DNA of 64,000 nucleotides from Bolinopsis microptera (Eukaryota; Ctenophora; Tentaculata; Lobata; Bolinopsidae). A program made the translations under genes and the position numbers. Below the pieces are notes generated by a model, which saw nothing but the letters and a program-made list of their open reading frames with translations, was not told the DNA's origin and did no database searches. This document shows positions 1 through 12,140 of the stretch, one piece after another. Every line of letters starts with the position of its first letter. Positions within the stretch are counted from its first letter, which is position 1. The DNA lies in contig NC_087074.1 of assembly GCF_026151205.1 (NCBI RefSeq), positions 19,684,740 to 19,748,739 on the forward strand. The letters are read 5' to 3'.

Positions 1-284
1 GGACTCTACCGGCAACGATCGACTAACGCCCCAGATATAAGCAAAGATTGGCGCGCAGTCATAAACAGCGGGTGCGCGCACAGAACTGCTTCCCGCTAGT
101 ACCAATAACACTCACCTGACTCCCACGTGACACTAACCTCACGCCGCGGTGCGGTATTTCGATCATGACAAGCCAAACCGGATTAAACCACTTGTTAATA
201 TAGCCGTTCTGCTTGCCAGTCTCTACATTAATTAGCCCGCTGGGTTTTGCTGCCCCCTGTTTGCAATTTTGCCGCCCCCTCGGA

Positions 285-785
285 GAGTGTAATGGGAGTA
301 TCGCTACAATATGGGAGTGTAATGGGAGTATCGCTACAATATGGGAGTGTAATGGGAGTATCGCTACAATGTGGGAGTGTAATGGGAGTATCGCTACAAT
401 ATGGGAGTGTAATGGGAGTATCGCTACAATGTGGGAGTGTAATGGGAGTATCGCTACAATATGGGAGTGTAATGGGAGTATCGCTACAATATGGGAGTGT
501 AATGGGAGTATCGCTACAATGTGGGAGTGTAATGGGAGTATCGCTACAATATGGGAGTGTAATGGGAGTATCGCTACAATGTGGGAGTGTAATGGGAGTA
601 TCGCTACAATATGGGAGTGTAATGGGAGTATCGCTACAATGTGGGAGTGTAATGGGAGTATCGCTACAATGTGGGAGTATTATGGGAGTATTGCTACATT
701 GTGGGAGTGTAATGGGAGTATCGCTACAATGTGGGAGTGTAATGGGAGTATCGCTACATTGTGGGAGTGTTATGGGAGTAATGTA
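285..785. repeat. 30-bp minisatellite, about 16-17 copies
   Basis: Tandem units of the form GAGTGTAATGGGAGTATCGC followed by TACAATATGG or TACAATGTGG. Copies are nearly identical, with a few variants at the right end. The period is divisible by three, so frames stay open across it (213-813), but these open frames are artefacts of the repeat and not genes. The flanks (1-284) show no recognisable gene. Confidence 0.95.
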
Positions 786-819
786 TAGTAGTTACCACAC
801 CAAACGTGTGTAATGTGTG

Positions 820-1339
820 TAATGGCATAAATGGACCCTGGATCAGAACCTGTTTTTCCTGTGTCGTACAATATGATCCCTGCTCCTGTTATTTCTGGAC
901 TGAGTGAGAGTCCACCTCACGTGACGTCACAAACCCTCACGTTTTAGCTCAGCCACCAAAAGGCAGATAGTATCAATACAGTTCCCCACCACCTAACACA
1001 CTATCCAAACGTTAGCACACCCGCAACCGCCATTAGCAACCTACGTCTCACCAAGTCTCAAGAGCCAGCATTACTCAGCACGGGCGTCATCCTTTCATGG
1101 TGTTGAGCGGCCAGGGTAACCACCCAGAACTTCCCTAGGGACCAAGTTAGTAAATCTCCGGAGGTGCAACCCCGATTCGGCTTATACCTTAGCAGGTATT
1201 ATCATCCAGTGGCCCTCAGGGAAGGGGCTTAATGCAGATAGATGGACTCCAGTAGGACGCTCCCCAAGTGGAGGGTCGCCACCTCTATATGACGGTGGTC
1301 AGTGGGTGTCGCGACAAAAAAAAAAAAAAAAAAAAAAAA
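820..1339 (+). mobile_element. possible retroelement 3' end with A-tract
   Basis: A stretch without a gene that ends in an uninterrupted run of more than 20 A at 1315-1339. The sequence before it has higher GC than its surroundings (for example GGAGGTGCAACCCCGATTCG near 1159). A GC-richer body followed by a terminal A-run is what a SINE or truncated LINE insertion looks like. No target duplication was identified and no tRNA-like promoter was proven. A plain A-microsatellite is the alternative. Confidence 0.3.
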
Positions 1340-2471
1340 TCAATCCTTAAAGTGACCAGTACTGATGGCAAACTTAGTCAAATGATCAATTTACCTAGCT
1401 TGCTAGTCTATTGATCGCTTTTTTTTTGTTGTGTCAAACAGTATATACTATATACAATAAATTAATTCAAGTGTTGCAATTGGCAGAGCACAATACAGAG
1501 GTAACGGAAATTGTCCACTGCTACCAATATTATATAATATGAAATATCAAAAATCAAATATTGAATTGAATTGAAATAAATTTTCGTGCACATACAGAAT
1601 GAATGGTTAATAATTTAATATATATGTAGATCAAGGTCTGTGCACGGGATGCTTCCTGGAAGAATCCAGTTCTTTTAGCGGGGCACCCTACCTAAAGCCA
1701 AATTGAGATATAATAATCATATTCCTAAGAAATAATCAGAAATCGAATACCAATCAAATAATATGATATATATGAGTAGTAACCATATTTACTATGCAAA
1801 ATGCCCCAACCACATAGTGTAAATTTATATAGAATTCAAATTCCATATCATCATTAAACCTCAATACCTAGTCAATATAATAGCCCAAGCAAAATTAAAT
1901 AACTTCTTATATACCTTACTGTCATACTACAAATTAATTAAACATTTGAAATCTGTTGACCAGAGAATAAATTTCTAAGCCTAATGCAAGTGAAATAATT
2001 TAGATGCAATAATGAATGCCTAATGTGAGTATCATTTGTCAATGTCCTTGTAAAAAAGTCTGTACAAGAGATATGAGTAACTAATATAGAAGAAAAAACA
2101 GGAAGTTGTCGTCTGTTGTAAAATAAATAAAATATCTAGAATATAAATTAGAATATAAAATAACATTCAGTCAATGTGTCGTCAATAAACTGTACAATTA
2201 TCAAATGTTAAAACTGGGTGATACAGTCACCAAAAAAAATACTAAGTATGATAAGTTAATAAATTAAATGTGGTCTATAAAACTACCACTAAGTATAATA
2301 GGTCAATAAATTAAAAGTGGTTTATAAAACTACCACTGTGGGAACCCCTTCTCCAGTTAAAACATGTCAGTCATGTGCAAAATCAATCAGAATGGTAAGG
2401 TGGTAAAAAAGGGAATATCTTTTCGATACGTCAATTATATATGCCTCAGATTTAAAAGAATTAGAAGTTAC

Positions 2472-3656
2472 TTAGTTATCGTCGACTATGATTGCAGTGT
2501 AAAATTTGTCATATGAATTGTCGACGGTATAATTAGGGTCTGTTGTTATAGATGATAGTAGCTGTTTCTTATACGAATCACTAAAGCTTTTAACATCGGG
2601 CAGATTTCGTAGATCTGTTGGAACATTATTCCAACATTTTGCCCCCAAGTATTGAAAGTTTTTATGTGATGTTGATCTATTGACATAAAGGTTGCAGCTT
2701 TCGCCGCTCCTACTACCTCCTGATATGTAACTAAATTTGTTCATAAAGTTTGTAGGACAATTGTCATGGATGATTCTAAACATATAATTTGACAGATGGA
2801 GTTGTCGTCTAAGATGGAGTGGTAACCATTTCATGTCTCTATAAACATTAAGGCTGCTCTCTGTTTTTGGAACGTTGAGAGCTATTTTGGCTACCTTTTT
2901 GTACAGAGTGTCAAGTTCAGCAAGTTTTGTCTTGCCAGCTCTACAATAGATCGTGTCTAAATAATCGAATTGTGGCAACATGAGTGCATTGGCAAACATT
3001 TTCCTATATTTAATGGGTAGCAGTGCTTTACTTCTATACATGGCACCAATTCTCTTCATGACCTTCCTAATAATATAATCTACATGGCTTTTGAAGTTTA
3101 ATTTACTATCTAAAATGAGGCCAAGATATTTTGTCTCTTTGCACTCCTTGATTGTGAAAGTTACCTCATTACAATCAATGGTTATTTCATCATGTTGGTC
3201 AACAGAATCAAACAATAGGAATTCAGTCTTCTTTTCATTGAGTGATAATTTATTAACACTGAGCCATTTAAAGATTGTCATAAGTTCTATTTTCATGTTT
3301 ATAAATGTGCTTCTGCAGGTTTGATCAAAGAATAGTGCACCATCATCTGCAAATAGAAAGGGCTTAGATAGGTTACAGGCATAAATGATGTCATTTATGA
3401 AGATACTAAATAATATAGGCCCAATGATGCTTCCTTGTGGTACACCACTCAGAACTTCTAAAAATGAGCTTAGATTGCCATTGATCCTAGTGCATTGATA
3501 TCTACAAGATAAGAAGTTCTTAAACCAGGTTAAAGCAATGCCACCAATTCCATAATATGCCAATTTTTGAAGCAATATTTCATGATTCACTGTGTCAAAG
3601 GCCTTCTTAAGATCAAGAAAGATGATTCCTGGTTTATAAGACTTAGATTTACTCAT
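2472..3656 (-). pseudogene. LINE reverse transcriptase, central and C-terminal part
   Basis: A 394-residue frame with RT blocks in order: FLDLKKAFDTVNHEILLQKL, GVPQGSIIGPILFSIFIND, the active-site FADDGALFF (F instead of the commoner Y in YADD), KTEFLLF and KYLGLILDSKLNF. After the palm the C-terminal region contains KWLPLHLRRQLHLSNYMFRI, usual for this LINE group. The frame is open to its stop but disconnected from its upstream half. Confidence 0.85.
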
Positions 3657-4547
3657 ATATATATTTCGTCCATCAGATCGTACATCAGATAAGTTGTGGA
3701 GTGATTTTTCCGAAAGCCATATTGATGCCGGATGAAAAGTTTGTTCTCTTCCATGTAATCAGTGAGTTGCTTGCCGACAAAGTATTCTATAAGTTTTCCT
3801 ACAAGTGGAAGGATGGATATTGGCCTGTAATTATTAGGATCATCTTTCATTCCTGCCTTATGGATGGGAGTTACTCTAGCTTTTTTACAAAGGGTTGGTA
3901 CAACACCTGTATTAAGGCTCAGATTGACAATGTGGGTCAGTGGCTCAACTATGTGTGGTACAGCTTGCTTAAGTAAAAATAGAGGCACATTGTCATATGA
4001 GGCCTTGTCATTCTTGAGCGTTTCGACAATCGACATACATTAGGATATCAGTTTCATTTATTTCTTGGAATCTATCAAATGAGATATTAGAAGTTCTAGG
4101 AGGTAAAAAATCAGTAAAACTAACTCTTTCAATATTGGGGGCCTGATTTTGTAATCTTGATCCAACATTTGCAAAATGAAAGTTAAATAGCTCAGGATCA
4201 TTCTCATTGATAGTTTGACAATTAGTTGTACCAGGGGTCATATTTGATGCCAGTTTGATAGTTTTCCATATCCCTTTAAGATCATTCTTGGCACTTTTAA
4301 CTTGTAGATCATCGATTACATCAGCCTTTTTGCAGGTTTTAGCTAATTTATTTCTAATATTTCTCTGAATCTTGTAGCAATCCCAGGCCTCATTACACTT
4401 TATACATTTGCTACATGTACCACATTTATTGCAATTTCCATTGTCTCTCTTATCCTTCTTTTTACGGAATTTCTTTAGAAGAAAATGTGTATGATTAATG
4501 GCATTTAAAAGTTCAGTAGAAGGTTTATGTATGTATGAACTTTTCAT
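3653..4547 (-). pseudogene. LINE linker with Cys-rich cluster and RT N-terminal part
   Basis: Two overlapping open frames (4008-4547 and 3653-4036) that must be joined by a frameshift. The upstream part has a basic segment followed by a run of evenly spaced cysteines (CNKCGTCSKCIKCNEAWDC). The downstream part has the start of the RT domain: VTPIHKAG, NNYRPISILP, LIEYF and QYGFRKNHST, all typical of LINE reverse transcriptases. The shift near 4030 and another near 3655 show decay. Confidence 0.75.
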
Positions 4548-4686
4548 GCCTTTCTATGGTCTTGCAAGGGAAGAAGGTTGCATATGCCTGTTCAATATGA
4601 TGACAAAGGCCAGCAGTGATAGCTTCAACATCTGTACTTTCCAATAGTGGACTGTAATCAGAACAGGTATCTAGATAGTCTAAGAA

Positions 4687-5316
4687 TTAAAATTGTTTAA
4701 CATTACGTTTACAATGATTTCTAATTTCAACCTTCTCAAATTTAGGAGCTATAGGTACTTTACAATCTATCTCACACATAATAGCTTGATGATCTCCAAT
4801 ACGTTCATCAAGAACAGAAGATTGGACAAAATCTGCATAACAGTTAGTGAATATTACATCAATAGTAGTCTGGGTAAAATTGTCTCCACGTTTAGCAACT
4901 CTAGTTATCCCTTGAATGGTTTGAACTAGATTGTAACATCTCAAGGTCATATCTAATTTTTTGTACTGGGTGGATGAGATATTATTCTGGTCTATGTTTA
5001 TATCCCCAATCCAGATAACCTTTTTCCCATTCAGTTTTTTCATGCAAAAATGAATGTATTCAATAAAGTTATCAACACTGCAATAATTTCCAGAGCGATA
5101 GAAGCAGCAAACATTGATCTTGCTATTCTTAAGCTTCACCCATAATGCTTCAATGTTATCAAGCTTACTATCCATAACTAATTCTGTGTAAGCTAGTTTT
5201 TTGTTTATCATTAAGCCACAACCACCCCTAGAACTGTTTGGCCTGTCACATCGCATAAGGTTGAAGGAGGAAGGAATATTTATGGTGTCTGTGTCAATAG
5301 TATCATTAAGATTCAT
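4687..5316 (-). pseudogene. LINE endonuclease domain fragment
   Basis: About 209 residues with features of the APE-like endonuclease of LINEs: SSRGGCGLMI near residue 30, IWIGDINID near residue 100 (equivalent of the GDFN motif), DVIFTN near residue 155, and a C-terminal IGDHQAIMCEI corresponding to the catalytic SDH segment. The first conserved block is missing. A stop at 4687 separates it from the downstream linker. It would nick target DNA for target-primed reverse transcription in an intact element. Confidence 0.8.
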
Positions 5317-6206
5317 CTCATTTAGGGAAAGTATATATGGGCAATTTCATGAAACATGAACAAGGAGGGAAAAAAATAAATTTCAGTTATGGCACTAGCT
5401 TTGATTGGAGTCTGAAAGAGAAGATTATAAACTGTCAGACACAAATAACCGCTTATAAATATCTCACTTCGTTTCTGTGTTATCGCGTTTTCAAAATACC
5501 CATAAATTGTCATGTTTTACAGGCTAAAACTACTCTATAATAAAAGCTGTTTACTAAAAAGAGATTGTTGTAATATTCATTAATTCTTGATCTGTAAAGG
5601 TGCATACCACTTCACTGAAGCTGTATGCAAAATTTGGGACTCAAAATTTAAGCAGATTCGGAGCAATGCTATTCTACTTTCTCCTGTTTTTAGTGTAAAT
5701 TACTATACATAAAAAACAAAAAAGTTTTCTGCTGGCCACATTTCATGTTATTTCTTGCTGAAATCTTGCTAAAACAAGCTAACTCTGATGTCAAGACATA
5801 ATGTACTTGTTTATTTAGATCCATAGATATCAGATCATGTCAATACCATTGTCAAGTAAGTTACATGTCAAGTAATTTACGTGTCAAGTAATTTACACAT
5901 ATGCTTTTTATTCAGTAATAGTAGTAAAACACAACAAGTAACGATTGTCAAACAGAATAAAAGTTATTTAAAAGTGATAATAGATTGGTTCTGGTCAGAA
6001 TTACATTAAAGAAATCTATAAAAATGGTTAAAAATGGTTAAAAATGGTTAAAAATTGACTTTTCGAAAATAATACTTTTCTTTACAGAAAATCCAGTGGC
6101 CTGCTTGAACACAAATTTTTGAGCTGGGAAACATTCGTACATTTACGCCCACCTACCTACTCTGTATAACTGGGCTAACTGTGGACCTAATCAGTGGATC
6201 AATCAA
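5317..6206. other. gene-free AT-rich stretch
   Basis: No coding signal beyond short chance frames. It contains a threefold ATGTCAAGTAATTTAC-type repeat near 5840-5900 and AAAATGGTT triplets near 6022-6050. Confidence 0.5.
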
Positions 6207-6214
6207 CCAATTAA

Positions 6215-6786
6215 GGGGGCCGGGGGGTCTTCATCAAAATTCCCTCGAAATTGACTTTTTAGTTGTTTCTGATAGAAGGGAGTGATATCTATCAAATGCT
6301 TTTGGTCCCATGGAAAAATATTATTCCTAGCCGAAATTATTGTCGGTCAAAGGTCAGCACTTATGTGTAATTGTATTGCGCGAGCGATTTTCAATCACGT
6401 GTCCTGAAAATCGAGTCTAAAAATCTATTTTCTCCTACATGTTTTGAGCAATCACCCTGAAACTTTCAGGATATGTTCTAGAGATAATTTAAAAGAGATG
6501 AGCCAGACAGAATTTTGAGATAAGCCTTTAAACATATTTTATTCGATTTTGAAAATCTTGGACCTCGTTTTTTGACGATTTTTTGAGGTCCAAGATTTTC
6601 AAAAATTGAAAATCGCTCGCGCAATACAATTACACATAAGCGCTGACATTTGACCGATAATAATTTCGTCTAGGAACAATATTTTTCCATGGGACCAAAA
6701 GCATCTGATAGATATCACTCCCCTCTATTAGAAACAACTATAAAGTCAATTTCGAGAAAATGTTGATGAAGGCCCCCCCGGCCCCC
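6215..6786. mobile_element. foldback element with about 190-bp inverted arms flanked by TTAA
   Basis: The left arm begins GGGGGCCGGGGGGTCTTCAT and the right end is its near-perfect inverse. The arms pair from 6215 to about 6400 with about 6600 to 6786, including TTTGGTCCCATGGAAAAATA and the GCGCGAGCGATTTTCAA block. TTAA lies just outside each end (6211-6214 and 6787-6790), as for piggyBac-type insertions, but the outer flanks CCAA and TTGG also pair, so the duplication is not certain. No transposase is present, so it is non-autonomous. Confidence 0.8.
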
Positions 6787-6794
6787 TTAATTGG

Positions 6795-7468
6795 CTAATG
6801 ATAAACTGATATATCATTATTAATCATATATTACATAGTTCATACACTTAGCAAACGAATTAAAGACAAAGGGGCAGCTTTAAACAGTTAAAATCAAAGG
6901 ATTGTGTAACAGTGTAAACTACTTGACACAAAAGAGTAACTTACTTTACAAGGAACAAAGGCTTCTACAGAACACAGCTATTAACCATTTACCAAAACAA
7001 ACCCTTTCCAGTACAGGCAAGACATTTGCCAGTGTGCATGAAAAATATTTAAATGTTTACTCTCACACCTGGGCACGAAATGAGATTTCAATACACGTTG
7101 GTCAGGAATGTCAATTTGTGCCCTGTAATTTACTTTACATTTTCAAACGTGCCTCACTCAAAATCCATAGCAGTTGGAGTAAAAATCTTAATATAGCTGT
7201 GTGTGGAGTACATAGGAGATGTTTCATGCAATTTATCATGATTCTGTTATGTTTGTGTAATGCTTGAGAGTCAGAATAAGGCCAAATTTTTGTGCAAAGT
7301 GTAATTTACTTTACGTGAAATCGCCCATATACATATATCACTTTTTACATCTCGTATATGTTTGTCTTTTATCTCTCTCACTAATTGATGAGATAAGCCG
7401 TTTTTACGACGCACTGGCTACAGCATACAGCTTGTAACTACTGACGAACAGACGAACTCACGGGCTCA
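6795..7468. other. gene-free stretch
   Basis: An open frame of 121 codons at 6902-7267 has no recognisable domain and biased composition; it is not supported as a gene. Nothing else was seen. Confidence 0.4.
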
Positions 7469-7975
7469 GTGGTACCGACACAGAGCGGTCCTTTTCCTAA
7501 AAGCCACAAAAACCTCCCTACTAAAGTAAGTCACTACATTTCGATTTGCAATTTGACTGAAATGGAGACCCAGACTGAGCTAAGCGGTCGCACATATTGT
7601 TTCACCACGGCAACTTGCATGGACCTGATTGGTAAACTAGTAGGATACCAGCTCGATCGGGAGCTGAAATCTTTCGGAATGGACGACGAAACTCTTTGTA
7701 ATCTAACCGTCCTTAAAAAGAAGGAACTACTCAAATTGAACCTTCAAGATAATGTGTGTTGCCAAACACCGAGCGAGACGACTAACAAACTCACTAAACT
7801 AACACAACTGTTTTCGAGGTCCGCGAACGATACGATGACAGATCTAAAGAAGAGCTTAGAAAACGCCAAGGATCTCGTCTCCTCCCTACAGAAGCTTGAT
7901 CCCGCCACCCACCCCCCACCCACCCTCCCTGAAACGGCAGTGACGGAAACTTCTCACGTTCAAGAGATTCGATAA
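7469..7975 (+). CDS. unrecognised hydrophilic protein, possibly frameshifted
   Basis: 168 codons; the more likely start is the internal Met at 7562 (METQTELSGRTYCFTTATCM). The protein is hydrophilic, with an amphipathic helical middle (LKKKELLKLNLQDN) and a Pro/Thr-rich end. Directly after the stop, another frame (about 7978-8100) continues with protein-like sequence (KKMLLNLQSDGDVNEWQPFL, then a stop at 8098-8100). This suggests that the original coding region was longer and is broken by a frameshift or a short intron. No family was recognised. It could be a small host gene or ORF1 of a degraded retroelement. Confidence 0.35.
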   Translation: MVPTQSGPFPKSHKNLPTKVSHYISICNLTEMETQTELSGRTYCFTTATCMDLIGKLVGYQLDRELKSFGMDDETLCNLTVLKKKELLKLNLQDNVCCQTPSETTNKLTKLTQLFSRSANDTMTDLKKSLENAKDLVSSLQKLDPATHPPPTLPETAVTETSHVQEIR

Positions 7976-8100
7976 ATCTGTTCAAGAGTAGTGCCAAGAA
8001 AATGCTACTTAATCTTCAAAGTGATGGTGATGTTAACGAGTGGCAACCATTCCTACTGCACAATGTTCCTGGCCTAAGACAGTCTAGACGTGAAATTTAA

Positions 8101-8740
8101 ACTTTTAACATTTAACCTGAATCGAATTTCAACTGAAACGAATATAATCTAAGTTTAAATTAAGTCTATTGTCTAATTAATGGCTTGCAACAGGGAGCAG
8201 TATGAAAATCACACAACCCAGCACATAGAAACTACACTAAATGACACAAATTTAAATGACAACTCGCAATTACTGACTACCAATATAATAACCGCTCGCA
8301 TAACTACCCCCACTTAGCGTAGATAAGCAAGCATTTCACTGCCGCTAAATTCTTTTTCCATACATTAATCTCAATCGCGCACTCATAATTACTGTAAGCG
8401 CTGAGTTACCGGCCAAAATCATTAATCACTGATGGTAAAATTTTGCACAAAATTTTAAAAACAATAGTCCAAGCTGTTCAGTGCAATTCTAAACTTCTTA
8501 ACCTATAGGTTATGGATGTGTAATATCATGTGTAGCGTGAAGCGTTGTGTTTTTTAAATCTGTAGTTCATAGTACTTCATGATCACAGTGTACTTTTTGA
8601 TAAACCGTGTGCAGTGCCCTTTCCAGAGGGTTTTTTTAAAAGAATTCTTTAACGTTACTATTTTCTATCATACTGTTGTTTGTATAATAATTTGAGTAAA
8701 CATTAATCGATAAACCCGCTCGATTCCCAATAAAAAAAAT
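8101..8740. other. gene-free AT-rich stretch
   Basis: No coding or repeat signal recognised. Confidence 0.4.
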
Positions 8741-8744
8741 CACA

Positions 8745-9845
8745 TCTACTCCATCATAGGGGCAGGGATGAGGTTATAAGAGACTTCTGATAGTGGTTTC
8801 TCATATTTGCGGTCCATTTTTTTTCCTCTGTACCCTCGAGAGCAATGAGTGTGGTTCTTAACATTGGCGAAATCTATTCTGTCCTCACAAAAGTCTTACC
8901 AACACATCGCATACCACTCTCTTTTTCCTTTTTCCTGGAGATGAGTCTGCTACTCTATTTACCAAATCGCTTACATTCATTGGACATGCCTCCAGTTGTG
9001 AGAAATTACAGCCGGGGTGGAAAGTGGCCTTCCTCTACGATCACAACACTCTCTCCAAGTACTCATCCTTCTTCCCTTCCTCGTTCTCTTCGTATACTCT
9101 TGAAGAGTTTTGGTCCTGTTTGATAAGCTAATGGGGTTGAAACCCCATATGTCAAGAAAGGTCTTATCAATGAGTCCAAACTCCTCGAGCAGATACGTCA
9201 AGCCGAGCTTGGGTCACCTGTTATAGTCTTGGGGTGAGAGGCAGTCACCCACATTTACCTTCTGTAGCTGGGTTCGACTTCACATCATGACATACCTCAC
9301 GAAGGAGAATTTGCCAATGTGTCTCTTGATGTTGTGTGGGACATTATCACGTAGCCCCTAGCTTACAGGTGAGACGGTGGTCAAGATCACGTGTTTTCCA
9401 CATCCACAAGTGATGGGAGGTTTTTGGTATCCACCACTGTAGCGTAAGCAGACACTGTCCACGAAACATCCTCTTTGTTCAGAGTGTACCATACTGCTCA
9501 AGTGGCAATGTGTAAGAAGTCCCAACTGATGCTCTTTTCTCTTGCTGCAATAGGAGTGCTCTCTTAGGAGTGCCCACATCTTACCAGCTAAGCTTAAGAC
9601 TTGGGGGGCTGTGGAGCTCGGATTCTCAAATTTTTTGATCATGTCTTTCCCTGATTTGCTTGAGTTCTGGATGCAGTGTATCTTCCTGTTGGTACTACTA
9701 TGGAATCGCTTCTCTTATAGATGTGCAGAAAGCCCAGGAGTCCATACACCAAGTTCTCGAATCATACAAAGTTGTGTTTTAAGTCTTCATGGCAAAGAAG
9801 TAAACCGCTTTGCGCTCTCATACTCTAGAGGGTAAGAGATATGTT
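8745..9845. repeat. dispersed repeat; left part has a second copy at 34.2 kb
   Basis: The segment 8745-9015 (ATCATAGGGGCAGGGATGAG ... GTGAGAAATTACAGCC) matches 34213-34480 in the same orientation with scattered substitutions. The remainder to about 9845 has higher GC and short open frames on both strands (e.g. minus 9358-9642) with no domain I can name. It is most likely the remnant of a larger mobile element. Confidence 0.6.
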
Positions 9846-10865
9846 TTTATTCTTCTCCTTGAAAAGCTAATACAATCATTTTAATGGGAGAGTATTTGAT
9901 CACCTTCTGCAAACCAAGAGCCACTTTGGTCTACTTCTGTGAGGTGTCTCAGCTACTGTGGTTCGGGTTATTACCCCTCCCCTTTAAAAATCAAAACGAG
10001 ACCCCTGACTATTAATCCTGGGTTAGTGGCTCCAGACGTGGTGAATCGGGTGCTATTGAAACTCTTACAGGCTTTTGCTACTTTTGCCAACTGCTTCTGT
10101 TAAAGTATTGCCCTATATCTGGAACCGAAACGCAATAGTTATAATTTCCCCTCAAGTCAGCCTGCTAATTTATCGTTCCTCTTATCCAATGGAAAATAAT
10201 TGAACTTTCATCAGTCACTAATAAGTGTTCACTAAATCATTTGGTAATTTTATGCACTGTTCCGCAAGTTTCACTATGCGCACCGTGGCTTAAGTTGCAA
10301 TCACTAGTTATAAAGAATAAATAATGCCCCTTTTCCTGCGACAGCTGTTGCAAGGATTATCACTCTCAGTGGCTAACAAAAGAATCTTACAAACTTGTAT
10401 ATTTATGAATGCTATGATTAACTTATTACATTGTGTGAATGTGCCACCTTTGTCTTCCAAATGCAGGATTGTGACTTCTTTTTATAATCTAGCTCAATGA
10501 CACAGTTCGCAGTAAACCACTTAGCATTTGTATCGTTATTAGCTCTTTCAGCAATCATTATCCTGCTAAGTGTTTTACACGGGGTTAACAACGCCACGCT
10601 ACTAAACTTGATGGATTTTTTTTTGTCTCCTGTAGAACCTTACTACACGCAGTGGAAAAGTATATACTGCAATGGAGGTTTGAAAGCTCATGAAAGCTGT
10701 GAAACTCTCGTCTTCCTCTGATATCAACCAGGGGATTCTAAAAAACTGCGTAAGGGTCCGCTTGTAATTTCCTCAGCAACATAGTGATTTTAAAATGGAC
10801 AGTACAATATAAACCTAAGCAAGTCTGCTTCCAGCAACAAGATCAGATGAAAACAGCTAACAGAT
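9846..10865. other. gene-free stretch
   Basis: A 74-codon frame at 10497-10721 starts with a hydrophobic segment but has no supporting context. Nothing else was seen. Confidence 0.35.
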
Positions 10866-10869
10866 AAGA

Positions 10870-11410
10870 CAAGCAAAAGCAGCTGATTAACAACTGCAGG
10901 ATCAGATCGACCTCGGTGCAGAAAACTGTAAAAAGTTGGGCAGATGTCGTCAAGAAGAACAGCGCCCTATCAGCTTACAGCAAACAAATGTGAAAGAAGA
11001 AGCCGTGAGATCATGAATGAGGAAGAAGAAAGATCAAGAAACTTGATTATCTACAACGTTAGGAGAGGAAAGAAGGGGAGCGCGCAGTGGGAAGGACGTA
11101 AAACACAAAGATATTCTTCCAGCCTTTATTTAGTTAAATTAGTTTTTCAGATGTGACAATAGACTAAGGAAACGCACACAACCTAAAACAAATGTAGAGT
11201 TTAAGACAGTTTATCTTGCACCGGATAGGACAAAGGAGCAGAGAAGGCTACACAGTGGACTAGTCAAACAGATGAAAGAACTAATTTAAAGCAGGACAAT
11301 AGCAAGCGTTATTTTATCAGAGACAATAAAGTTAATTGTGTTAGCCTTATCTACAAGTACACTGACTTGTTATCAGAATTTATGAAATGTTATATGTTAT
11401 GTTCATATTC
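10870..11410 (+). mobile_element. LINE ORF1 remnant
   Basis: Fragments in shifting frames match the usual order of a LINE ORF1 protein: KTVKSWADVVKKN (about 10925), EEEERSRNLIIYNVRR (about 11022), YLAPDRTKEQRRLHSGLVKQ (about 11215), then KRYFIRDNKVNCV (about 11305). The RSRNLIIYNV and PDRT-R blocks are characteristic of the RNA-binding ORF1 of LINEs. Several stops and frameshifts show it is dead. It is not part of the minus-strand LINE at 1.5-5.3 kb. Confidence 0.7.
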
Positions 11411-12072
11411 TTTATCTACGTGCTGATATTATATAGTTTGTTTTACATAGTATGTATTTAGTGTAAGTTGTGGCTGTTGATTTCTATAAACCGTTTTCAA
11501 CAAGTTTTTACAAATGCAGGATTTTGTGTGGAGATTTAGGTAGAATAAAGAACTGTGGCTCAAATTTTATTATATTTAGGTCAAGGCATAATACTATATT
11601 TAGGTATTTAGGTCAGCCATGATCCATTGAGCTCGCAGGACTGAAAGTCCTTGTAAAGCAGGTCTGGCTTAAATTGTAAGTAGGTGCAGGTTGTTTCATT
11701 TCCAAGGATAGCAACTTTATTTTGTTTTAAATAAATTGTGTATACTGCTCAAAAGCCCCTATGGGTGGCCTTCGGGTCTTTCAATCAATCACACACAACT
11801 CTAACGTTATACTGCAACATCATTATTCTAAAGATTTCATGTACAGTGCTTGAACTTCACCTTGTTTTGTCATTTCAGTAAGGTCCTAGCTCTTATAGGG
11901 TTCACAACAGGCGTTGTTGTTAACTAATCAGCAGACTATCTGAATGATGTAACGCTAATTTGATTCTAATTCTAATTCAAGTTACTATCCAATTACTCAA
12001 GGAAGGAATAATGGGTAAATAATTTACTCAAAAGTAAGCCTGGTTGGCCATGCTGCTGCCCTTCTATTCTTT
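11411..12072. other. gene-free AT-rich stretch upstream of the MRG gene
   Basis: No coding signal, and no chromodomain exon was found in this stretch. Confidence 0.4.
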
Positions 12073-12140
12073 TTGTTTTACTTATTTATGGCTGATAACT
12101 ATCTGTTACTCCAATCCTTAACTTCAATTTCGTCTAGTAG

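Larger units (their letters stand above)
1480..5316 (-). mobile_element. decayed non-LTR retrotransposon (EN-RT LINE), 5'-truncated
   Basis: On the minus strand, fragments of an apurinic endonuclease domain (4687-5316), a linker plus RT start (3653-4547) and the rest of reverse transcriptase (2472-3656) follow in the right order but in different frames, so the copy is inactive. The endonuclease lacks its N-terminus, giving a truncated 5' end near 5320. The stretch 1480-2471 is a gene-free AT-rich tail. Around 1481-1530 it has motifs (TTGGCAGAGCACAA, AGGTAACGGAAAT) that recur at 34074-34138, so part of this tail is dispersed. The exact 3' end is uncertain. RT motifs resemble the CR1/Jockey-type LINE group; clade assignment is tentative. 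Confidence 0.85.

Noticed and set aside
213-813. Two overlapping long open frames with repetitive protein
   Set aside because: They arise from a 30-bp minisatellite whose period keeps every stop-free frame open.
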